Counted from the first letter of the stretch, positions 12,158 to 24,878 are shown. The stretch is 64,000 bases of DNA from Myotis daubentonii (GCF_963259705.1 NC_081861.1:64337623-64401622), one strand, 5' to 3'. Translations and numbers: made by a program. Notes: generated by a model from the sequence alone, not told the origin.

Positions 12158-12289
12158 TATTGTTATTCTTTTAAATGATTGTCACTCTGACAAGTTAAAA
12201 ATAGCATTTTGCTTATGACTGATAAAATTGAGGATCTTTGTTCTACTGTTTGTTGTCTGCCTTTCTTTCCTTTTATTTTTATTTTTTTG

Positions 12290-12640
12290 CTTAATTGCTT
12301 GGGCTGCCATCACAAAGTAGCACAGACTGGGTGGCTAAACAATAGAACAGTTGTTTGGGAAGCTAGAAGTCTGAGATCAAGTTGTTGGCAGCATTGATTC
12401 CTTCTGAGGTCTCTCCGGGGCTTGTAGATGGTTGTCTTCTTCTGGTGTCTCTATACCGGCTCTAATCTCCTTTTTGCACAAAGACACCAGTCAGATTGAA
12501 TTAGGCCCCACACATATGCCCTCATTTTACCTTAATTATCTCTTTGGTGCCTCTATCTCCTAATATAGCCACATTGGGGGTCAGTGCTACAACATAGGAA
12601 TTGGGGGGAATTGGCAACCCATGGTACCAGGGATATTAAC
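12290..12640 (+). mobile_element. MLT1-type MaLR LTR (ancient)
   Basis: Diverged but recognisable MLT1 order: GGGCTGCCATCACAAAGTAG, GACTGGGTGGCTAAACAATA, CTAGAAGTCTGAGATCAAG, GGCTTGTAGATGGTTGTCTT, and CACATTGGGGGTCAG near the end. Confidence 0.7.
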
Positions 12641-13739
12641 TGTTTTCCTAAATATTCCAGTTATATTTGTAGTAGTGTTTAAGTTGTCTTTTGACTAGTT
12701 ATGGAGCTTTATTCCATAAATAAATTTAAATTTAACTCTTTAATTAATATGAATTCAAATATGTGAATATGGTACAAGGGAAAGCTTCCATATGACTTTT
12801 TCCCCATGTAGCCTATCATCTTCAAACTATCTATTGCAAAGCTATTATTTCCACATTGTTTCCCGATTCTTTACTTACCTTGCATTAAGAAATGTCTCTT
12901 CAAGCATACGTTCATGTTTGAGTTATTGCCATGTTATTTTAACTGTTGAAACTTTTTAATGTTTTAAATAGTTAGTTAGATTTATTATATCCCTCCCCCC
13001 ACTGCTTTTAATTTTTAAAATTATCTTAACCATTTTGTTCACTTTTATTTTTAAAATGATCTTTGGAATCATTCTGTTAAGGTTCCCTAAAAAAATCCAT
13101 TGAAATTTTTATTGTAAAATTATTCATATTTTATGTTAGACTTGTTTCTAGAAAGCTTATGGTTTTGGTTGCTTTGGAAATGTCACCTTTTTCCTAACTT
13201 TTTTCTTACAAATTATTTCTAATATCAAGGGAATACATTTAATTTTGTATATTTATATATTCTTTTATTTACCATTTTATTGAACTCGTGTTATTTCTAA
13301 ATTTATGTTCTTGCATTTTTTAGGCATATAATAAATGGTGATAATTCTGTGTACTTTTTAAAACACATAACTTACATCTCTATTTCATGTATCATTGAAT
13401 TAGCCAAAATATCCATATGAATAGTCACTTCTAACAGTGATAACAAGTATTCATATCTTGAACTTTAATTTCATTGCAGCATGTATTTTCTGTATCTTTT
13501 ACCTAATCCTGAAATTGGTTCTATTGAAGTAATCTGTGTGAATTCTCATATGAAAATCTTGTTTATTTGTTTTTTATTGAATTTCATTTTACATAGACTT
13601 TGTTTTATTAGGTAATTTATTCTGTGAAATGTGGTGAATAAGTAAAAAGAGGTGGGCAATACTTTCTATTCCATGCTTTTCATAATTCCCCAGGTAATAG
13701 CTTTAATAGTGTAGCTCATTATTTTATTAAAAGTGTTCA
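12641..13739. other. No recognised repeat or gene
   Basis: Strongly AT-rich stretch. No repeat termini, frames or RNA genes were recognised. Confidence 0.35.
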
Positions 13740-14090
13740 ATTACAATCAATAAACATCATGACATACTTGTAGTATGCAAGGATCTGTGCCACAAGCTGA
13801 GTATATAGACAAATTAAGGTTTGTCTTTAGCCTCAAATTTTTCTTTTTAGTAAGGGAGACAGACACATAAACCAATAAATGCAAATCATGGTTTATTCAG
13901 GGTAGAGTGGAAACACCAAAGATGGTATAGTCAATTCTACCTGGGTCAGGGGGAGAGTTTTTTTTTCTGGGGATATGGAGGAGATAACACTTAAGATGAC
14001 TCTTGAAAGTTGGATAAGTGTTTGGCAGGCAAGCAAGCAAGAAAAGACCATTGCAGAAAGAAGGAGCAGCATGAGGCTGTCTCTAGGTGT
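13740..14090 (-). repeat. L2 LINE fragment, minus strand (tentative)
   Basis: TCAATAAACATCATGACATA, GGGAGACAGACACATAAACC, TGACTCTTGAAAGTTGGATA and GGAGCAGCATGAGG follow the order of the L2 3' region read in reverse, at high divergence. Confidence 0.5.
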
Positions 14091-15559
14091 GAAATATTCT
14101 AGTGTATTTGAGGTTTAGTTGTAATTCAGTGTTGCCGGCCTTGATTGTTTAGGCATTAAAGAACCAGAACATTCAAATCAAAATAAAATATTATATTTGT
14201 ATTATTTGCCACTTGGGATGACTTGTGACTCTCCTCTCCTCCTATGATCATTAAGAATTGACTAAAGCAAGGATAAAGTAAGATAATTTAAAGAGCTCAG
14301 AAAAACAGTGCTACATAATGAAATGAATTATTGGCTTACTATTTAAGTTTCATTTCCTTCTAGTGCAGTGGTGGAGGCTGTTAATTGTACCCTAATATCC
14401 ATTCTCCCTTTCATAAATAGGAATAGAATTTATGTTGGGCATTTTGCAGGCTCCCTTGTCGGCATGTATGGCCAGCCATATGACTATGTTTTGGGGAATG
14501 GAATGTGAACAAAAATGGTGGCCCCAACCTACAGGCCATTCATTTGAAAGAAAGAGGCATTCCCTCTTTTCTTTGTCCTTACATCTTCCCCAGACAGGAA
14601 CATGAGCGGATTAGTAGGAGCTATGAAATTCTCCTGGGCAAGGAGACAGTAGCTATGTGTTGATGACATCACATCAGTAGGTTAGAAGGAACCAGGGTCC
14701 CTGCTGATTTTGAAGCTGCCTGCCCAGATTTTGACGCAAACAAAAAACAAACCTCTCTAGTTTAAACAACTGTTATTCAAGGTCTCAGAGTTACAGCAGC
14801 CAAATTGGTATCCATCAGAACACAGAGACTATTTCTAGAAAAGCATTAGAAAATTTTTTTAGCAACTGTGGACGTGTCAGTAAATTATGCATTGGAAACT
14901 GTGCATTGGTAACCCTGGCTAATGCTGATGAAACAGAGAACTCTGCTGTAGCATCCCTCTTCGTTTATAATGGAGATAACACAAAATAAATTTTTATTTT
15001 CATAGTTCAAATATCTCAAATTACACGGAAATGTTTTTCACATATTGACAAAATTAACATCAAACGAATAGTAATAGTCACAATGGGGAAATTGTCCAGT
15101 GTGGCATAAAAATAATTTATATAATTTATAATACATCCCGATTAAGCTATTTCTGACCTATTGTACTTGAGAAAAAGTAAAAAGAAAAATAATCAACTCA
15201 ACTAATCCAGGAGCTCAGTGCCATTGTAAGCCCTCAGAGGGGGGTCTCCTTAGCTGCAAGGAACAGAGTGACTGTGTGCCCAAGGACTTTGCTCAGAATG
15301 ATCAGTAGGAGAAAACTGAGGTTGTGAGTTTGATGGCTTTAAATTTTCTCCTTTTGACAAGGAGAGAAAAGCAAGCTGAAAATATACTTTTCAGAAACGT
15401 TGATGTGTAAAGGTAGTACAGCTGATGCAATACTATCAGATGAATCAACAATTTAAGGATGATCTCTATTTTTCTGTGATATACAAAGCATAAATGGCTG
15501 CTGAGATTAATTAATAATTGAATTGAACCTAAGGGCTTTAACCAACCTTCATTTATTTG
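14091..15559. other. No recognised repeat or gene
   Basis: Nothing identified; AT-rich with a somewhat richer part at 14,440-14,720. Confidence 0.35.
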
Positions 15560-15715
15560 TTTTTTTATAATTGTTGTCAGTATTTTAGAGATGCCCCAAT
15601 TTTTCCCCCTTTTTGTTCCTCTCCACTCAACTCCCACCCCATCCCATGCCTTCCCCACACCATTCTGTGTCCATGAGTTATGCATATATGCACATATGGT
15701 ATTGAGTCTTTAACC
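15560..15715 (-). mobile_element. L1 3'-end fragment, minus strand
   Basis: ATAATTGTTGTCAGTATTTT, CCCCAATTTTTCCCCC, the C-rich block and GTGTCCATGAGTTATGCATA match the L1 3' UTR copies at 1690 and 46,105. The copy is only ~155 bp, a severe 5' truncation. Confidence 0.65.
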
Positions 15716-17334
15716 AACATTAAAAGCTGCCTATTGTGAGCATACTAAAACCAAACACACATATCAAAATAGAGAAAAGTCTACCAGATTATCAGGTTTG
15801 GGAAACATCACGCTTTCTGGGAAGTATCTCAGGGAGATGCTGATTAGTCAGAACAAAAGACTGATCAAAGGTATAGTTATAAAGGGAATGTTTCTTAAAA
15901 TATCAGCTCAAAAGACTGAGTTATGTTTGATAAGGGATTTGGAATGAGTATTTTAGAAATGATGTCATTTAGGTTTTTGTATAATTGAAGATTTAAAATA
16001 TCTATTGCAGCCAATTGAATCAAATTAGATTTCTTTGAAACTTTGATGCTGCAGATAAATCATTGGGCATATGGAGAGGTTGTGTTGGGCAGTAGAGAAA
16101 ACACTAAAATCAGAAACAAGACTAGGGTCTCATCCTAGCTCTGCCATTAACTAAATATTGTCAACGGTCCCTTCCAGCTCTGAATTCTGTGATTTCCAAA
16201 ATAAATTTCAGTCTTATCAATGATAAAATTTTGTGATGTATGCCCCTCAATCTGAAATTTGCATGGAAAATGTTTTAGAAAATTTAATTTGCCACCCATT
16301 ATGATTCAGATCTTAAAATTTGGACCTGAACTTAAATGAGAGAATACTTTTTCTGATTAAGATTGATAAAGAGCCATAAGTGTATTTACCTGATTAGAGC
16401 CATTCATAACTACAATAGCTCTATTGTAGGAGTACAAAGGAGGTTACATCTGCTTGTATGCACAAATGACTTGTGTTTTATTAAAAACCACAGCTTGCTC
16501 ATAAATTTTACGTATAGCATAAATGGATTTGCTTTTCTCAGAGATTTAAGAGGGAAATGGTACTTACAACACCGAAATGGTGAAAAAGCTTTTGATTTAG
16601 CAGAAAGGAATTTTTATGTTTCAGATTTTACAGGCTTTTGGGTTTTAGGAGAACTTCATTAAATGGGTTGTAACCATATATTCTCAACTCACAAGCCACA
16701 TAATAAGCAATTCTGTAAAGTCACCTTTCTCTATAGGATTGCAAAACATTACACAGAGTGGCCTAGTATCAGTACTATTATCTGTGGTCATTTAAGAACC
16801 TCAGCTATAGAGATCTCACTTCACCGTCCACTACAGAACACTCAATGAGAAAGATAGGAGGATACAATGAATTATACTTTTATTTACATGACCTAATGAT
16901 TTTCTTAAAATAAGGACTGAAAGATATTGGCATAGAACTAGTCCCACTAATAGAGCGACAACTCAGTATATTCCTTCTAGACTCTTTTATAATGACACTA
17001 ACTTTATTTCATTAGTAGAGGAGAATACCCTGAAGGTTGCTCCAATACTTGGCAACATTCAAAATGGCACCAATCAGTGGCAGCTACTTTCGTCAATCTT
17101 TAGAAACAGTAATTTAATTAAAATGAACTTCCCCCTCAAATCTCATATTCCATGTCAGAAGTATTCTTTGTTTGCCAAGATTTTTTTAAAAACTAAGTTA
17201 GACAGATGGTTGTCTCTCTTTGAAAGACGAGGCAAAAAGCCAAAATAAAAATTGCCAAAATAGCATGCTTCTGTTAGAAATAGGAATTTTGGGATTTCCT
17301 ATATTTGAAATATATCGTCTGGAGGCTTAAAGAA
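15716..17334. other. Mostly unassigned; weak MIR trace at 16,090-16,175
   Basis: CTAGCTCTGCCATTAACTAA at about 16,135 resembles the MIR tRNA-derived part; the rest is unassigned. Two 60-100-codon frames at 16,363-16,848 have no recognisable domain. Confidence 0.35.
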
Positions 17335-17346
17335 AAATAAGATTAT

Positions 17347-17550
17347 GCCAGCACCGGTTTGGCTCAGTGGATAGAGCGTCGGCCTGCGGACTGAAGGGTC
17401 AGGGGCATGTACCTTGGTTGCGAGCACATCCCCAGTGGGGGGTGTGCAGGAGGCAGCTGATCGATGTTTCTCTCTCATCGATGTTTCTAACTCTCTATTC
17501 CTCTCCCTTCCTCTCTGTAAAAAAATAAAATAAAATATATTTAAAAAAAT
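17347..17550 (+). mobile_element. VES SINE lacking its B box, 12-bp target duplication
   Basis: AAATAAGATTAT flanks the element at 17335-17346 and 17551-17562. The head CACCGGTTTGGCTCAGTGGA and GCGTCGGCCTGCGGACTGAA are near consensus. The sequence then passes from AAGGGTC directly to AGGGGCATG, deleting the GGTTCGATTCC B box needed for Pol III promotion. The copy looks otherwise young. Confidence 0.95.
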
Positions 17551-17630
17551 AAATAAGATTATAAGTCCAAACGCATAAAATCCAGATGTATACCTTGTCA
17601 AACCTGAAACTCAAAGTAATATATGCATAA

Positions 17631-17783
17631 CCAGGCTAGCCTGGCTCAGTGGTTGAGCATCAACCTATGAACCAGGAGGTCACGGTTCCATTCCTGGTCA
17701 GGGCACTGCCCAGGTTGTGGGCTCAATTCCAGTAGGGGTCATGCAGGAGTCAGCCGATCTGTGATTCTCTCTCATCATTGATG

Positions 17784-17839
<56 letters not shown>

Positions 17840-17883
17840 CCTCTCTGAAATCAATACAAAATCATATATATTTTAAAAAGTGC
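17631..17883 (+). mobile_element. VES SINE, 11-bp target duplication
   Basis: TATATGCATAA occurs at 17620-17630 and 17884-17894. The tRNA-like head (GCCTGGCTCAGTGGTTGAGC, GTTCCATTCCTGGTCAGGGC) is followed by (CT)n at 17788-17835 and an A/T-rich tail. Confidence 0.94.
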
Positions 17884-17929
17884 TATATGCATAATACTAA
17901 TGTCATTATGCAGTACTGCAATCTAATCA

Positions 17930-18030
17930 AAGTGTTATGGGTTCAATTGTCCCCAACCCCAGACAAATAATGTTGAAGCCCTAACCCACAGAGCATGTAG
18001 TAGCCAGCAAAGGAGACTGAGAAAGAGTGT
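17930..18030 (-). repeat. MaLR/MLT1-like LTR end, minus strand (tentative)
   Basis: GTTATGGGTTCAATTGTCCC and TGTTGAAGCCCTAACCC resemble the end of a MaLR LTR in reverse. The homology fades quickly to the right. Confidence 0.5.
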
Positions 18031-18699
18031 CTAGTGAAAGAAAACTAGATGGTACTTCAAGGACAGCCTTGTTGTCCATGCCAAGTGCTGCTGATTGTTC
18101 AATAAAATTGGATTAGAGATTTCGCCTTTGGCTTAGGCAAAATATAAGTCATTGGTGTCATTGGTGAGAGCTATTTCAAGACAAAGAAGTTGAATTAGTG
18201 AGTATAGATAAGTACAGCAGGTCTTCAAGTAATTTCATTTTAACATTGATGAGATGCTATAGGAATTTAAGTCTTGTTTATATGTTAGCCTATTTTAAAA
18301 TGGACTTCTTTATATGTTATTTTGCTTCAAGTTGCAGAACCTATGAACAATGTTAAGTGAGGACTTAATGTATTTGAAATAGTATGTCAATACCATGGTT
18401 TGAAAAATAAATGAAGACCAAGAAGTTGAGTAAGTGAATAGAGACAAGTATTGGAAGAATTGTTATCATTGAAGAGAAATAGAAAAATTGACATTTTTTT
18501 ATTTGTTATGTTTTAAAGATGGGTGATAATGAGGCATATTTAAATGATAGTGGGGTTGGTTCAGCAAAGAGGAAGAAACTGATAATTTAGTAGAGAAATG
18601 ACATAATTGAAGGATTGAAGGAGTGAAGTTTTTGTGAAAATGAGAAGGGGTGGGATTCAATATACTAGGGAGCATGCTCCTAGGGGATTCTTCTTATAT
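18031..18699. other. No recognised repeat or gene
   Basis: AT-rich stretch, nothing identified. Confidence 0.35.
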
Positions 18700-19375
18700 A
18701 ACAGCCACAGGCAGCAGAGTATGGGGTTTAGAGTCAGTCTCTGGAGACAGACTTCCTGAATTCAGATCTTGTGTTTGCCACTTGTTTTTGTTTGTGAGCT
18801 TGATTAAACAAATGCTTTCATTTTCTCATTCCTAAATAAGGGATGATAATGTGGTATCTAAAGAACCAAATTCCTAGAAACAGAGATCAGATTGGCAGTT
18901 GTCAGAGGCGGGGAGTGAGGGATGGGGATGAGGGAATTGGGTGAAGGGGATCAAAAGGTACAAACTGCCCATTATAAAATAAGTAAGTCCTCGTGATGTA
19001 AAGTACAACATGGTGGCTATAGTTGTACTGTTTTGTATATTTGAAAGCTGCTAAGAGAATAGATCTTGAAAGTTCTCTCATGGAAAAAAAGTCTTTGTAA
19101 CTATCTGAGGTGAGTGATGTTTAACATAATTTCACAATATACTAGTGTACATATATCAAATCATTACGTTGTACACCCTAAACTTATATAATATTATAGA
19201 TGTCAATTATATCTCAATAAAACTGGAAAAAAATAAAATAAAATGTGGATGTAATAACAGCACATAGCTCATAGGGTAATTGTGACTATTAAATAGGTTG
19301 AAAAAGGTGAACTGTATAAAAGTAATGGTTGGCACATAGTAAGTCCTAAGTAAATGCCAACTATTGCTATTGCTG
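18700..19375 (+). repeat. MIR SINE split by an L1 3' insertion
   Basis: MIR-like sequence occupies 18,700-18,855 (GTATGGGGTTTAGAGTCAG, CTGAATTCAGATCTTGTG) and continues at 19,244-19,375 (AGCACATAGCTCATAGGG, GGCACATAGTAAGTCC). The halves are separated by the L1 segment listed next. AATGTGG precedes and follows the insert, consistent with a target duplication. Confidence 0.65.
18857..19243 (+). mobile_element. L1 3' UTR fragment, plus strand
   Basis: TTGTCAGAGGCGGGGAGTGA, GATGTAAAGTACAACATGG, TACGTTGTACACCCTAAACT and TCTCAATAAAACTGG are the familiar order of a mammalian L1 3' UTR, ending in an A-rich tail. The copy is a severe 5' truncation inserted into a MIR. Confidence 0.75.
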
Positions 19376-20934
19376 TTGCTGCAGTTATATGGGAGCAGAT
19401 ACCCATGTGTTGGTAAAATTGCTGGTGGGAAGATGAGGCAGTTGTCAGCTGATTGTACCCAGTGTGTCCAAGAAGAATGTGATGAGATTAGCAAAAGGAT
19501 TAGTGGGGGAAATATTGAAAATTTGAGGAGGAAGGTGAAGGTGTCAAAGGGTTCTTTTTCTCCTAGTTAAATGCATTCTGATATCAATGAAAATAATCCT
19601 GTATGGGGAACTCTGTGTCACTGAATTGTTATAAGGAGTAAATGAGGTAATGTCTAAGAAATACTTAAAATAAAAAGCACTATTTGAATGGGATTATTAT
19701 TTTGTTGACACAACTCGTGTAAAGTCAAATGTTTCCTCAAACCTTTCTGGGTAGGGAATAATATTAAAGGACATTATGGAATTGGTTTGATTTTACTCCC
19801 TGAATCATCAACTTATTATTTAATGTTTCATAGACACTGACTATATTAGAGGATATCGTTTCTTATCCATATGGGTTACATTTTTACTAATTTGAGGGCA
19901 AAAATTAAAGTCTATATATGCAACATTTATTTAGGTAGAGAAGGATTACAGTCTCAAAATATGGAATATACCACTTAGACTTTGCAGTTCTCTTATACTC
20001 CAAATGTGATTATTTAACAGCCTAAGTTTATTTTAAAACAGGACTTAGGTATTCATGTTTGTAGCAGATAAATGGCATGTAAAAATCCTGGCAAAGTTAG
20101 CATTTTGACAACATGAAATCTTCCCATCCAGCTGGTCATTAGGCCTTTCCAACTGTCAATGCCTCTTGCAATCTGCTTTAATAGTAGCATATAATTAGCT
20201 TTATGTGGATCAGAAACATTGGGGGGTAATATTCCAATGCAAATATCAAAATCCCCAGAAAGTTAACTCAAAGAGACATATGTCCCCACCACCCTTCATG
20301 ACAATCTTTAGCTATGAAGACTGTGGCAGCTGATTTGTGTAAGGTATTTGGAATTGTAATATGGAAATATTGTAATTAAAAACGTACTGGAGTTCTGGAA
20401 AATATATTCTGGAGGATGATACAAATAGCAATATGTCATTAACATACATTGTTTGTCTTCACATATATAGTTCAGTAATCACTGCAAAGAAATGTGCCAA
20501 ATAATTGGATAAAAATTATTTCTAATGCTAAGGTGAATTTTTCAAGATTATGGTATATGAGAAAGTTTAAATCAATGCAATTTTATTAATAAGGTATCAT
20601 ATTGTCTGATTAACCTAAAATTAATGTGTTTAAATGTATCATACTGAGTTATATACATATTTCTACACCTAAACACATACACACAAGCAGATTCTCTAGG
20701 AAAAATGTCACTTCAAAGGGACAAGACTCTAATGTTGAAATAGAATTTGAGTCATCTTTTTATCTCTTGAGTTAAGGAATTCCATTTTAAAACTTTAATA
20801 TTTCAACACCTAATGTCTTTAGTTCTCTGGAAACAAGAGTGTCTTCATCCTTGGGTAGTTTCAAGCCATCATAGAAAGGTTTCTGCCTTCATAAGATGTA
20901 ATCTTTTTTTAAGGGGGGGCAACAATTTAAAAGA
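19376..20934. other. No recognised repeat or gene
   Basis: AT-rich. A MIR-3'-like trace lies near 19,630-19,700; nothing else was identified. Confidence 0.35.
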
Positions 20935-20958
20935 TGTTAAAAAATTATTTTAGAGAAG

Positions 20959-21017
<59 letters not shown>

Positions 21018-21131
21018 TCCCTGACCAGAGATCAAACCCACAACCTAGGTATGTTCCCTGACCAGGAATCAAACCTACAGCCTTCCAATGAAGGGGAGAC
21101 ACACCAACCAACTGAGCCACACTGGCTAGGG
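20935..21131 (-). mobile_element. VES SINE, minus strand
   Basis: Tail at the left, (AG)n at 20958-21011, then ACCAGAGATCAAACCC, GGAATCAAACCTACAG and the head ACTGAGCCACACTGGCTAGG. Confidence 0.88.
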
Positions 21132-21197
21132 TATGAGATGTATTTTTTTAAAAATATTTCACTCCTAATAATTTCTAACATGCTTTATTCTTCCGTC

Positions 21198-21468
21198 TTT
21201 GTTGTTGTTGTTGTTGTTGTTGTTAATCCTCACCCGAGGATATTTCTCCATTGATATTTTTTAGGGACTGTGGAAGAGAAAGGGAAAGACAGAGAGAAAC
21301 ATCGATGTGAGAGAAACGCATTGATTGGTTGCCTCCTGCACAAGCCCTGACCAGGGCCTGGGCTGGGGAGGGGCCTGCAACCAAAATATGTGTCCTTGAC
21401 TGGAACTGAACCCGGGACCCTTTGGTCCGCAAGCTGACGCTCTACCCACTGAGCAAACCGGCTAGGGC
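21198..21468 (-). mobile_element. VES SINE, minus strand, near full length
   Basis: It carries the full VES 3' end (TTAATCCTCACCCGAGGATA) preceded by a (GTT)n tail (21200-21224), followed by the body (ACATCGATGTGAGAGAAACG), B-box counterpart (GGAACTGAACCCGGGACCC) and head (CTGAGCAAACCGGCTAGGGC). It is one of the more complete VES copies here. Confidence 0.94.
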
Positions 21469-22494
21469 ATGAAATGTAATCTTTAGAGTGTCTAGTCAGC
21501 TGCTCCCCAGGCTCTGTTTATGTGCAAGTATTTGCAGTAATTCTATGTGAAAGTGTTGTCTAAGCAGAGGATTAATGGCAAAACTGAACAAGCCAGGGCA
21601 GTATGCAGGATATGACTCTTCACTAGCAGAGAAAAGAGACAGAACCCTATCATATGTGCCATGTGTAAGACTTTCGAGTCTTTGCAACAGATTAATCTGA
21701 GGTCTATCAATAATTAAATATTTCTGTTAAGTGAAAAATGAAATCTACTCAACTTCAAATCTGCCTGCCCACAGACTTGCAATTTGGCAGAGCAGTTCCA
21801 AGTTACCACCTGTGTCTCAGCTTATGACTTGGCCAGGCCCACGATGCCAAACTCACATGAGGGCAGTGAGTTTACCATCTACTGAAGGCTCCAGTCTTGG
21901 CTTTATTACAGCTGCTGCTGATGAATTGGGCAATAACCGGAATCCATTGACAGTAAGAAGGAAACTGCAGTCTGGAATTTACATGTGAATATCCTAAGTG
22001 AAAAATGTTCACTAATAAAGGCTGAACTGAATGTCAGATGGGATTTCTTTATTCCTTTTGAGTTTTTCATAAGCCCGTTGCCTGCACCCCAGAGAGTTGG
22101 CAAGAAATTCCTGACTAGAGTTTCTCATTCTCCATCAATTTATTTGTGTCCCTTGATAATGATGCTATTGTCATAAAACCATACTCATTTTCTGGCTAGG
22201 GATCATTAAATATTTGTTTACTAAGTCATTTGTGTTTCTGTATAAAACACATATTCTAGCTCCTGGTAAGTACTAGAGTGGACTAAGTGCAACTCAAAGG
22301 ACAAGCATTCTCACTCATCTATGATGCTTGACAGCTGCTCCTTAGATACCCCGGTGATTGGGATTTTAGGCAAGTCGTGTGGCAAGGAAGGGCAGAACAA
22401 AGATATTATATTAATACCCACATTGATGGCTGAAAAATTGGAAACCCAGAAAAGGTTATTCGTCCAATTGGTAACATTCAAACAAGCATTGAGA
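21469..22494. other. No recognised repeat or gene
   Basis: Slightly richer in GC at 21,740-21,980. An 85-codon frame there has no recognised domain. Confidence 0.35.
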
Positions 22495-22506
22495 AAGCAT
22501 AGGTCC

Positions 22507-22707
22507 AGCCCAGCTGGCGTGGTTCAACGGTCGAACACCCACCTATGAACCAGGAGGTCATGGTTCGATTCCCAGTCAGAGCACATGCCTGGGTTGCAGG
22601 CTTGATCTCTAGTGTGGGGCGTGCAGGAGGCAGCTGATCAATAATTCTCTCTCATCATTGATGTTTTTATCTCTCTCTCTCTTTTACTCTCTGAAATCAA
22701 TAAAACA
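22507..22707 (+). mobile_element. VES SINE, first of a tandem pair
   Basis: The head CCCAGCTGGCGTGGTTCAAC and B-box GGTTCGATTCCCAGTCAG are well kept; the tail is CT-rich. GCATAGGTCC before it and ACATAGGTCC after it are its target duplication. The second duplicate also serves as the left flank of the next SINE. Confidence 0.92.
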
Positions 22708-22721
22708 GAAAACATAGGTCC

Positions 22722-22905
22722 TAAGCCCTGGCCGGGTAGCTCAGTTGGTTAGAGCATTGTCCTGATATCTAAGGTTGTGGGCTCAATCCCCAGTCAGGGT
22801 CCCTACAAGAAGCAACCAATGAATTAATAAATAAGTGGAATGACAAATAAATGTTTTTTTTTTCTCTCTCTCAAATCAATAAGTAAAAATTTTAAAAGAT
22901 AAAAA
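22722..22905 (+). mobile_element. VES-related SINE, second of a tandem pair
   Basis: The head AGCCCTGGCCGGGTAGCTCA and GGTTGTGGGCTCAATCCCC are clear, with the body AATAAGTGGAATGACAAA as in the copies at 3026 and 48,173. AGAAAACATAG lies on both sides (about 22,708 and 22,908), a reuse of the previous insertion site. Confidence 0.9.
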
Positions 22906-23257
22906 AAAGAAAACATAGCTGCTGTTTTCGAGTTTTTTTTTATATTATGCTGTCTTTTAATATCTGATGGCAGCATAAGTATAGCTTATTTCTACCTCTG
23001 ATTTCTCAGTCATAGTTCAAGAGTATATTCTATGTAGGAAATACATCTCCCTACAAATCTGATTATTTTTTGTTCTATTTCTTTAAAAAATGACATTGGG
23101 AATTTGATGGGTATTGCATTAAATCTGTGTATTTCTTTGGGTAAGATGGCCATTTTAATTATGTTGATTCTTCCAATCCATGAACTTGAGATATTTTTCC
23201 ATTTTGTTGTGTCTTTTTCAATTTCTTTTAATAGTGCTTTGCAATTTTCAGCATATA

Positions 23258-24250
23258 CCGTATTTTTCCTATATAAGACGCCCCCATGTATAAGACACAG
23301 GCACTTTTCCAACCCCAAATTAAGAAATCAATATTTTAAACATAAAACAGAACATATTTTTATTTAGTAATTACCGCAGGTAATGTTTACATACCAGTCC
23401 TATGATATTATGCAGCATATCACTTATTCAGCCTCTGATGTATCACTGCTCTCTTATTCATCACTGTTAGTTCCAGACATGTCAATTTCTTCAGCTTCTC
23501 TTGTATCACTGCTGTCTTCTGGGCCACTGTCTATATATGTGAGATCATCCTCATAAACTGGTGGCATTTTCTGAGCTAACTTTGTCCGTGTTCTCATGGC
23601 CAACCCTTCTCTCCTCATGAAAGTGAAGCACCATTTTGCCTTTCCTGTGAAATCAACAATGTTCATTTCTCTTGTGAACACTCTTGCCTGACATTGAATA
23701 AGCTTGGTTGACACACAAAAGGCGCTCTGGCGCTGCTCCATGATCCAAGTCTTAAGCCTCTGCTCCAAGTTTGCCCATTTTGCTGGTTTTCCTCTTAAGG
23801 CCTTCTTCTTTTTTGGCACCGTAAGGAGCTGTTCTTCCTGTTTTCTCCACTGTCTGATCATACACTCAGTGGGAGGAGGTTCAAATTGTCCCTCTGCAGC
23901 TCTATTTCCATGCTCTTTTGCATAGCTGATTACATTCAGTTTGAATATTGCAGAGTAAGACAATCCCTTACTGGTGTTTATTTATTTTTATTTTTTGACA
24001 TCTTTATGGGCTCAGAATACTCTGGTCCCTGTTGCATCTGCTCACTCTCCACCCCCACCTCTAATTACAACATCAGCTGACATCAGTAACAAAAAGGCTC
24101 ATGATTGGAAGAAACCTGTTTCACAAGGTATGGGCAGCTATGCAACCTTACTGCTCCCTCCTCAGCTGACTTCCATGTATAAGACACTCCTCGATTTTCA
24201 GTCTAATGATTTTAGAAAAAAAATAGCATCTTATACGTGGAAAAATATGG
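23258..24250 (-). mobile_element. Pogo/Tigger-like DNA transposon (993 bp), internally deleted
   Basis: The terminal inverted repeats are CCGTATTTTTCC-TATATAAGACGC at the left and, in reverse, CCATATTTTTCC-ACGTATAAGATGC at the right. TA flanks both ends (23256-23257, 24251-24252), as expected for Tc1/mariner-superfamily insertion. Inside, on the minus strand, is a 169-codon frame derived from a pogo-type transposase (next entry). The element lies within an L1, so it is the younger of the two. Confidence 0.85.
23454..23963 (-). pseudogene. Pogo-type transposase remnant lacking the DDE catalytic domain
   Basis: The frame of about 169 codons starts with Ser-Tyr-Ser-Ala-Ile-Phe-Lys-Leu and an HGNRAA motif typical of the psq/Brinker-type helix-turn-helix of pogo/Tigger/POGK proteins (residues 1-45). 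A Lys-rich PKKKKALRGK stretch follows (about 50-60), then a CENP-B-like second helix-turn-helix (about 60-120), then an acidic Asp/Glu/Ser-rich tail (about 135-169) that resembles the C-terminus of such proteins. Family transposases are several hundred residues long with a DDE core, which is absent. The position expected for the start codon reads TTG, not ATG, so normal translation is unlikely; the next in-frame Met is about residue 35. Confidence 0.75.
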
Positions 24251-24448
24251 TAGATCTTTCATGTTCTTTGTTTATTCCTAGGTATTTTATTCTTTTGGTT
24301 TCATTTATTTTTGTGAAGTTTCATTGAGGCAGAAAAAGCTAAGAACCATATAATTTCACTAATATGTGGGATATAAATATGAAACTGGAGAACACAAACA
24401 GCAGTGTTGTGGTTGCCAGAGGGAAGGGGATGAGGGTGTGAAGGGAAC

Positions 24449-24878
24449 TGTTATGGGTTCACTCAGCGAGATAGACCACCGACTCAGAATTTAAATTTAA
24501 GAGCCTTTATTCAGCTGGCCAGCTGACTATAGTTATAGCACCCTGCCGAAGCAGAGGCTGAACTGCAGTGCCGACTACAGGAGTTACATTTTATTATTAA
24601 ATTTTGTGGAGGCCCAGAGACAAATGTGTCTTTCAAATTCTGGGCTTCCCAATATGGAGGAAACTCTCTTTATTTATACTTTTTCCAGTCTTTTGTCTCC
24701 CAAATTTGGAATGAGACTTCGGGCCTTCTGAGAAAGAAGGCCTGCATGCTGGGAAGGGGCCATGAGCCCATATCTCAAGGTCTGGCCTGATGTCAGTACC
24801 TTCCTATCTCTGTGTTTTAGGAACAGACAGCACAGCATGACCCGTCTGGCCAAAGCGCCAGATATGCAGCCCAGCACA
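24449..24878 (-). mobile_element. Solo LTR (430 bp), minus strand, 5-bp target duplication
   Basis: On the minus strand it begins TGTGCTGGGCTGC and ends ACCCATAACA. GGAAC flanks it at 24444-24448 and 24879-24883. It carries a TATA-like GTATAAATAAAGAG (about 24,665-24,680) and an AATAAAGGCTC polyadenylation signal (about 24,505) at LTR-typical spacing. It lies inside the L1 3' UTR. Confidence 0.9.
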